A stretch of DNA of 64,000 nt from positions 434,001 to 498,000 of the forward strand of contig VWZX01005652.1 of NCBI GenBank assembly GCA_013399015.1, written 5' to 3'. Below the pieces are notes generated by a model, which saw nothing but the letters and a program-made list of their open reading frames with translations, had not been told where the DNA came from and did not search any database. This stretch comes from Galbula dea. Taxonomy: Eukaryota; Chordata; Aves; Piciformes; Galbulidae. A program made the position numbers and the translations under genes. Of this stretch, positions 58,256-64,000 are shown one piece after another (position 1 is the first letter of the stretch; each line of letters starts with the position of its first letter).

Positions 58256-61200
58256 CCATATCTGGAGCCTTGAGGCTAAATGTGCACTAGGTCTTTCCCT
58301 AGTAGATTTGAGCACAAGCTAGATGTCAATAGGAACTTAATCTGAAGAATATCAAGTAAGTTTAATCTCTTACAGAAGCCCAGCAAACTTTTATCAGAGT
58401 AACAGGAAACTAGAAAGGCTACTATTTTCCTCTCTGGAGTATATGAACAGATATCATCACTTAATTCTTCTCTGGTTTGTCATTTTCTTGGTTTCACCAG
58501 CAATATAAACAGTTTTGCACTGTCCTCCTTTAGGAAAGATTGCCAAAATATCAGCTAAAAGTGGTTCAGAGCTGAGCAGAAATGAGTGGTTAACTCTCAG
58601 CAATCATTATTTTGTGGCCAGGCATCAGCTTCTACAGATAACAGCAGTTTTGTTCTGTGTTCATTACCTCTGCAAAAAAATATGGCAGCTCCTGCTAGTC
58701 ATGTGGAAATAGTCCAGTTGTAACGGTGCCCTATTTGTCTAGGGTCACAGGTACCTCAGTGACCAGGAGAGAAGCTACCAAGCAAAAGAAAAAGAAATGT
58801 CATGGCTAGGAAATAAACTGTTAGTAGAGATTTTTTCCTAGTGATAAGCAGTTAATTGTTGCCTTAGAACTAGGAGTGAAAGGTTAAAGAACACATTTTG
58901 TATGCTAGTTAGTTGTTTTTTACCAAAATTCAAGCTTTTTCCTCTTTATTCTTGCAATTTCTTTAACCCTAAGAACAGCCTGTGACTATCAGCTTCCCAT
59001 GCTGATAACATGTTGATGGGGGAACGAGGAGGGAGTTGTCTCTATGGTTTAAAATGCTGTAATGCGGCCAGAAGGAAAGAATTAAAAGGCTTCTCAAAAG
59101 GCAATTAATTGTTTCTGCAAATTGTATCAGAAACAGTCTTGAAATCCTTTGTCCTCTGTGAAACCAAGAAGCTATGGAGGACTGATCCCAAAAAGGACCT
59201 ATGCACATAATGCAGTGTCTAAGTGCAAAGCTGCATACCTGAAGGTGTCCAGCTCCTCTTGTGTCCACCTCACATGTCAGAAACTTTTCCTCTCATTTTC
59301 CTCAAGTGGCTGAAGCCATGGCCAGATAAAAAGGCAAAACTCTTCAGATCAGAGGGAATTCAAGTCTATCAAATGTCTTAAGGATGCTCCAGTTTGCCAA
59401 CCAAATCAGAAAGCAACATAGCATCAGACTGAAAACCACAGAGATACATAACACCCTTTGGTTTTCCCTTCCTTCTGTAGCCTTTTTCTTATGTTTTCCT
59501 GAAAGAGGAGGAATTAATAACAGGAATGGAATGTGTTTGTTGTGACGTAGTTCTTGAAAAGGTAGCTGAGCCCTGTAATCAATTATTCCTCTGCAACATT
59601 AAACATCAGGACAGCCAACAGTCAAGGATTTTCCATGCACAGATGGAGCTGCAGAAGAGCAGATCTGTGGGGTCTGACTCTCCTGCAGCACAAAAAGAAG
59701 CCTTTTCTTGTTAGATGAAAACACCCTGCAGGGTTTGAAATTAATTCCTTCGGATCAGGGGGAATCAATTTGGGTCAAATTGCCTTCAATCAAATGACTA
59801 ATGGTTTTGGTTAGAATCTCATTGTCAGTCCTGAAGAGAGATGTTGATCTGGATAAGCTGTGCTGAGCTTCCCTTCGTTCCCTCACCACTGGTGGCTTGA
59901 GAAAACTCTTCAGAAGAACACCCCATGCAGCATATGATGATGCTGTCCTGTGTGAGCACATCTCATTCCCAGAGCCATCCAGGCTGATTTTAAATGGCAC
60001 CTCCATCTTTAGCTAAATAGAAAGCAGATTTCCTGCTGTTCTCTGATTTCCTTCCTCTATTCTTGCTCCTGGAGCATGTTCAATAAGGCCATATCATGCC
60101 ATCCTCTGTTAGGGATATGCATTATGTTTAGGGTTTTCCTTTGGGGATCAGGGATGGGCAAGCTGGAGTTTCCTTCTTGGGAAAGCTGTTTGATCAGGGG
60201 ACTTGGGGTTTCTTCATTTTCTAAAATCCCATCCTGCTCCTTCTTGGCTGATGAGATTTTCAGTGTGGCAACAGATGTAAGACAAAAAAAAAGCCATTGT
60301 GGAGTGTAGCACCTGAGATTTAAAAGAAAGAATTACTTCTGTTCCATTGTGATGAACATTATTTGCCCTTTGTGTGCAGGTCTGCTGTTAGATCCAGTTG
60401 GTTTTGCCTTGGAGAAGAAGGAAGGGATTATGTGAGAGAAGAAGTTGATGACTCAATAATTCCCCAGGAAAAAATTCTGAAGCAAATTCAGGTGCTAAAC
60501 ACCATCTGTGTAGGGAAGAACAGGCTGGGAATGGATATGGTAAATCTCTTCAATGTCTGTGTGCAATATGTTCTCCAGATCCCAAGCTGAGGTAGTCAGC
60601 TTAATTCAGAGATCCTCCCAACACCGCCAACCCCCCCACCCCCTCCCCAGGGAGCAAAGCATTTGAGCATATCATGGATATCCAGTGCTTTATTTCCAGA
60701 TCTTTCTAGGGTTAAGAAGAGGAAAAAAAGTAGTAGTAAGTTTTGAGTGTCTCTAAATACTGTTCTCACTGCTGGTGAGCTCCAGTCTTCTCTTGGTGTT
60801 TAGCACAGCTCCCTTGAAGATTTCTTCTCCACCTTTGCTTTGAGTCATTCCAGGGATCTGCTTGCCTCTCTGCATAGCTTCTCACATCTCAGTATTGATA
60901 TCATGGGTAAGGTTCTTTAGGGAGATTTTTGGGTTGGTTTTTCTTATTTTTTCCTTCATCTTTTTTGCCTAAATGTACATATCCAATGGGAAGCTGATGA
61001 CAGGCTTTGGTGCCCATCATTTCTTCAGATGAGCTAGACAACAACCAGGAGATGCTCCAGACGGAGGTTTCCAATACCTCAATTGATGACCACTGGTGGC
61101 TTTACTGTTTCATTGCTGGACTGTCATGTGGAAAATCTCCGTTGTTTTGTGCCTTGGGAAATAAGATTGTTGGTGGCCTCCATATTCTGCCTCTGGTGGC

Positions 61201-61408
61201 TGGGGAAGCCAAACTCTGTGATCTGGAGATTACACTAGGCTTTGTAGGGCTCCATAAAGTGGTACCTGTCCTGCTTGCAGTGCAGCATAGCACTTCTTCA
61301 GCTCACCAACCTGCTACCTTAGCCTTCACAGGAAAGGACAGGCTCTGCTGCTGCACAATCACAACACTTATACACGGAGAAATGGAAGAAAGACTGATTT
61401 ATTCTTGT
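58256..61408. other. non-coding stretch, no gene recognised
   Basis: The largest frame, 61007-61423 (+, 138 codons), terminates inside the next CR1 copy and has no domain. A C-rich run lies at about 60630-60648. No repeat family is recognised. Confidence 0.7.
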
Positions 61409-61569
61409 GCAGAGGCCGCCTAGGGCAGTGGTGGAGTCACCATCCCTGGAGGGGTTCAAAACACTTAGAGATGTGGTCCTTAGGGTCATGGTTTAGTGGC
61501 ATGGTGGTGTTAGGTTGATGGCTGGACTTACTGAGCTTAGAGATCTCTCCCAACCTGTGATTCTGTGAC
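61409..61569 (+). mobile_element. CR1 LINE fragment, 3' 160 bases
   Basis: 'gccgcctagggcagtggtgg', then 'gtggtccttagggtcatggt', 'ggcatggtggtgttaggttg' and 'ctcccaacctgtgattctgt'. Dominant lineage, with the coding end reduced to a few codons. Confidence 0.96.
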
Positions 61570-61616
61570 TTGCAGCTTTGTAACTGACTGTAAAAGAAGC
61601 AAACAGTGGAGAAGTG

Positions 61617-61642
61617 GGACTTAGATGTTGGACTTAGATGTT
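61617..61642. repeat. perfect 13-bp tandem duplication
   Basis: GGACTTAGATGTT occurs twice in a row without mismatch. Confidence 0.93.
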
Positions 61643-62781
61643 TCACATGTTGTCTTGTTGAGTCCAGACTTCATAACTAGCTTTACACTGCACAGGTGGT
61701 TGTAGTGCATGAACCTGTTGACTCCTCTTTTAAACCTGCTTTCTCAGGAGGAACCAAGGGGTGTTGGAATGCATATCTTTGAGTGGGCTTTCCAAATGTT
61801 TGGGAAGTTGGTATCAATTTTCTTTAAGGTTGGGTTGTCTTCCTTCCTTTGATCGAAGTTAATCATTGTAGATAAGATTCCCAAAGGTCTGTGAGACCAA
61901 TCCAAGCTTGCTGGTACCACAGAGAAGGGGAAAGATTTGGCACCTGAAATGTCATGACATTTTTTTTTCTCATCAGTGTGGCAAACTCTTCTTGAAGTGA
62001 TCTATTTTGATTTGCCTTATCAAAGTTTTAAAAAGCACAGTGATAACAAGCTCACTTTCAAGATTAATAAGCTATCTGAAAATTTTCTGCATTATCTCCA
62101 CACCTCAGTTCACCAAGCTTCCTGCATCTGAATATTTTAGAGAGGCTTCAAATAACTTTCAGGGGGATTACTTAAAATTCAGAGCATGCCATGATGAAGG
62201 CTAGCTTCTCTGCAATGGTTTTGAAGTGACCAAGTAACCTACTGACTTGTATTATAGTGCACAGTTCATGACACGCTGTCCCCATGAATCACTGAAATTG
62301 CTCTTTCCAGTCATGCCCAAGGCTCTCCTCCTGCCTCCCCTCATGCTCCTTTCTATACCTCTGACCAAGAGCTGCTTTTATCACCCTGACTCACACAAGA
62401 CACCATCTAACAAATGCTTTTCTGGCATGTAGGGGGTGGTAGTTTTTCTTGCCTAAGCTCACACACATGCTTTGAGACAGTAGAAATCCCAATAGCCTTC
62501 TGACAGTGGGATGAGAGTAGAGTATTCTGAGCTCATCACTTGCTATGCCAACATCTTTTTCCCTGTCATTCTTTGTCAGTGTTTCCTGTACTTCTCTGTG
62601 AACTGTAACGTTTTGAAGGAAGAAGACAGGTTCTTACTGCTTCTTTATCTGGAATCTTTAGCTGTTGGCCACAAGATGCTCTGAGGAATGATGGAGGAGG
62701 TAGTGTTGCCCTCCTAAAGATCTGAATCTTCACAGCAATGGTCACTCAGCCTCTGGAGTCAAGCAGTTACCACCTCCTTCT

Positions 62782-62820
62782 GGCTGGAGGAGGAGGACTG
62801 GGGCTGGAGAAGGAGGACTG
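62782..62820. repeat. tandem duplication, period 20 bp
   Basis: GGCTGGAGGAGGAGGACTG (62782-62800) is followed by GGCTGGAGAAGGAGGACTG (62802-62820), with one mismatch. GGA-rich. Confidence 0.9.
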
Positions 62821-63097
62821 TAGCTCTAGCTAAGAGGAGATTCAAAAGACAGTGGCTCAGAGTTGGGGCTTTTCCCTGGTGTCTAAAGGCAATGTCTAAG
62901 TGATAAAGCTAGACCTACTGCTAAATTCGAGCTCAGAAAGCCTGTGTGATGTCTCTTGCCCCTACCAAGGGACTTGCATCTCCTGCATTTGCTCTGGCTA
63001 CTGAATGCATTGTAAGCATTCAGCTTCCACTCTCACCTGTCATCTAGAATGTTTGGGGGATAGGGTGAGGGTTTCTTCAGGGGATGATTTAGGGGTG

Positions 63098-63175
63098 AGA
63101 GTAGTGTAGGGCTATCGGTTGGACTAGATGATCTGGAGGGTCCTTTCCAACTGTAATGATTCTGTGATTCTGTGG
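63098..63175 (+). mobile_element. CR1 LINE tail, 78 bases
   Basis: 'ggttggactagatgatctgg', then 'agggtcctttccaactgtaa' and 'tgattctgtgattctgtggg'. The 'gactagatgatct' form marks a different, probably older subfamily from the dominant one. Confidence 0.95.
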
Positions 63176-64000
63176 GTACAACTATCTCCATTATGTAGCA
63201 GAACATTCAGCCCTGTCCTAGAACTTGTACCAGGACTTTCCATCTAGACCTTGTACTTGACAAGAATAGGCTGGCAATGCTAACTTAGCTTTATAAAGGA
63301 GAAGCCAAACTGGAGTGCAACAGTGTGCTTTGCTAAGGGTTAACAGCAGTGCATAGGCAGAGACCTGTCCTCCACCATCTCTTGTCCCACTCTCTGCAGA
63401 AGTTGTCTTCTCCAGAAGCAAAGGAGAGACAAACTGTCTACCCTGTCCACGGTGTGGAGGATGGAGAGCCCCAGGCACACTCTGTGCTGTGGCTCAGACC
63501 TTGACATCTGTTTGGATGGGCTGGGAATTGAGCTCAGTATCCTGGCATCGTTTCCCAGCAGAAACCTTGAGCTTGGCTCTTCCTAAGCATGGTACAGATG
63601 CTTTGAGCGTGGGCTGCAGGTGAGATGCCACCAGGCAGGGGTACAGAAAAGTGAGGGCTCAGCTAGCTTGTGCTGCTCCAAGCAGAAGTGCAGAGGAGTG
63701 ACTCAGAAGAGCTGAAGGAAGAGATGAGAGTTTGAATGTATAGAATCACTACTCCACCATCCTCCCTTTCCCCCCCTCCACCAGTCCTGCACACTCTCTT
63801 AAATGGAGAGAGCTTGTGGACACCTTGAGGGTACAAGCACCCCCACCACCCCCACAGCAGTTCTTTTATCACCTGGGATTAAAACAAAACCAAAAAGAGG
63901 TCCCTGCTATGGTCAGACTTTGTGTTGTTTGGCTTTAAGCACAGAGCACAGCTCTGAGGGCGCACCCGAAGCCTTTTGTGTGCGTGTTTAACACTACAGC
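63176..64000. other. non-coding end of the window
   Basis: No repeat, exon or RNA gene is recognised. A C/A-rich run lies at about 63838-63857. Confidence 0.75.

Larger units (their letters stand above)
61570..63097. other. non-coding stretch, small duplications only
   Basis: No gene is recognised. It contains the two short tandem duplications listed separately. Confidence 0.75.

Noticed and set aside
58119..58322. 67-codon hydrophobic, membrane-protein-like frame
   Set aside because: It is a by-product of the T/G low-complexity tract, which translates to V, F, W, G and L in any frame.
1..64000. CRISPR arrays, operons, phage or plasmid genes, ribosome binding sites
   Set aside because: Repeat content, CpG depletion and absence of dense ORFs show vertebrate nuclear DNA; none of these features is present.
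1..64000. tRNA, rRNA or other structured RNA genes
   Set aside because: I saw no B-box (GGTTCGANTCC-like) with a matching A-box, and no ribosomal sequence. microRNA hairpins and snoRNAs cannot be excluded without folding and conservation data.

Overview
The window looks like nuclear DNA from a bird. It is moderately AT-rich and CpG-poor, with no long open reading frame, no operon structure and no bacterial-type genes. It carries 19 fragments of CR1 LINE retrotransposons, nearly all reaching the diagnostic CR1 3' end (runs of ATTCTGTG/ATTCTATG after a TTCCAACCT motif), plus LTR material of avian endogenous-retrovirus type. One CR1 lineage supplies most copies, recognised by 'tttagtggcatggtggtgcta' just before the tail. 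I cannot name the species from this; a bird order with a strong CR1 expansion such as Piciformes would fit, but that is inference.

No protein-coding gene can be called with confidence. The open frames of 60-180 codons scattered on both strands have no recognisable domain, often overlap antisense, and are what unconstrained vertebrate DNA produces. The exceptions are frames inside CR1 copies (39512-40020, 24117-24577, 1890-2203, 34975-35294, 43301-43560), which encode the decayed C-terminus of the CR1 reverse-transcriptase protein. Three places have exon-like splice signals flanking an open frame (9552-9678 +, 35588-35947 -, 47011-47196 +). They are listed as weak candidates only, because chance matches of this kind are expected in 64 kb.

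Layout: 1-9.5 kb, non-coding DNA with three CR1 fragments and a 38-bp tandem duplication. 9.5-17.4 kb, a possible exon, two probable ancient repeats (one MIR-like) and one CR1. 17.4-18.0 kb, a solo LTR with an exact 5-bp target-site duplication. 18-30 kb, CR1 copies and, at 29.97-30.21 kb, the 3' part of a second, ERVL-like LTR. 30-41 kb, three substantial CR1 copies, including the longest in the window, and a candidate exon on the minus strand. 40-43 kb, repeat-poor DNA with homeodomain-type AT motifs. 43-54 kb, short minus-strand CR1 pieces, a second possible exon, a small CpG-rich patch (48.96-49.11 kb) and an AT-rich block. 54-64 kb, three CR1 copies and a 120-bp T/G-rich low-complexity tract.

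The genes do not form a pathway. The window is best read as intergenic or intronic sequence shaped by retrotransposon insertion and decay. I did not find a convincing undescribed system. The items most worth checking are the two LTRs, the CpG patch and the three candidate exons.
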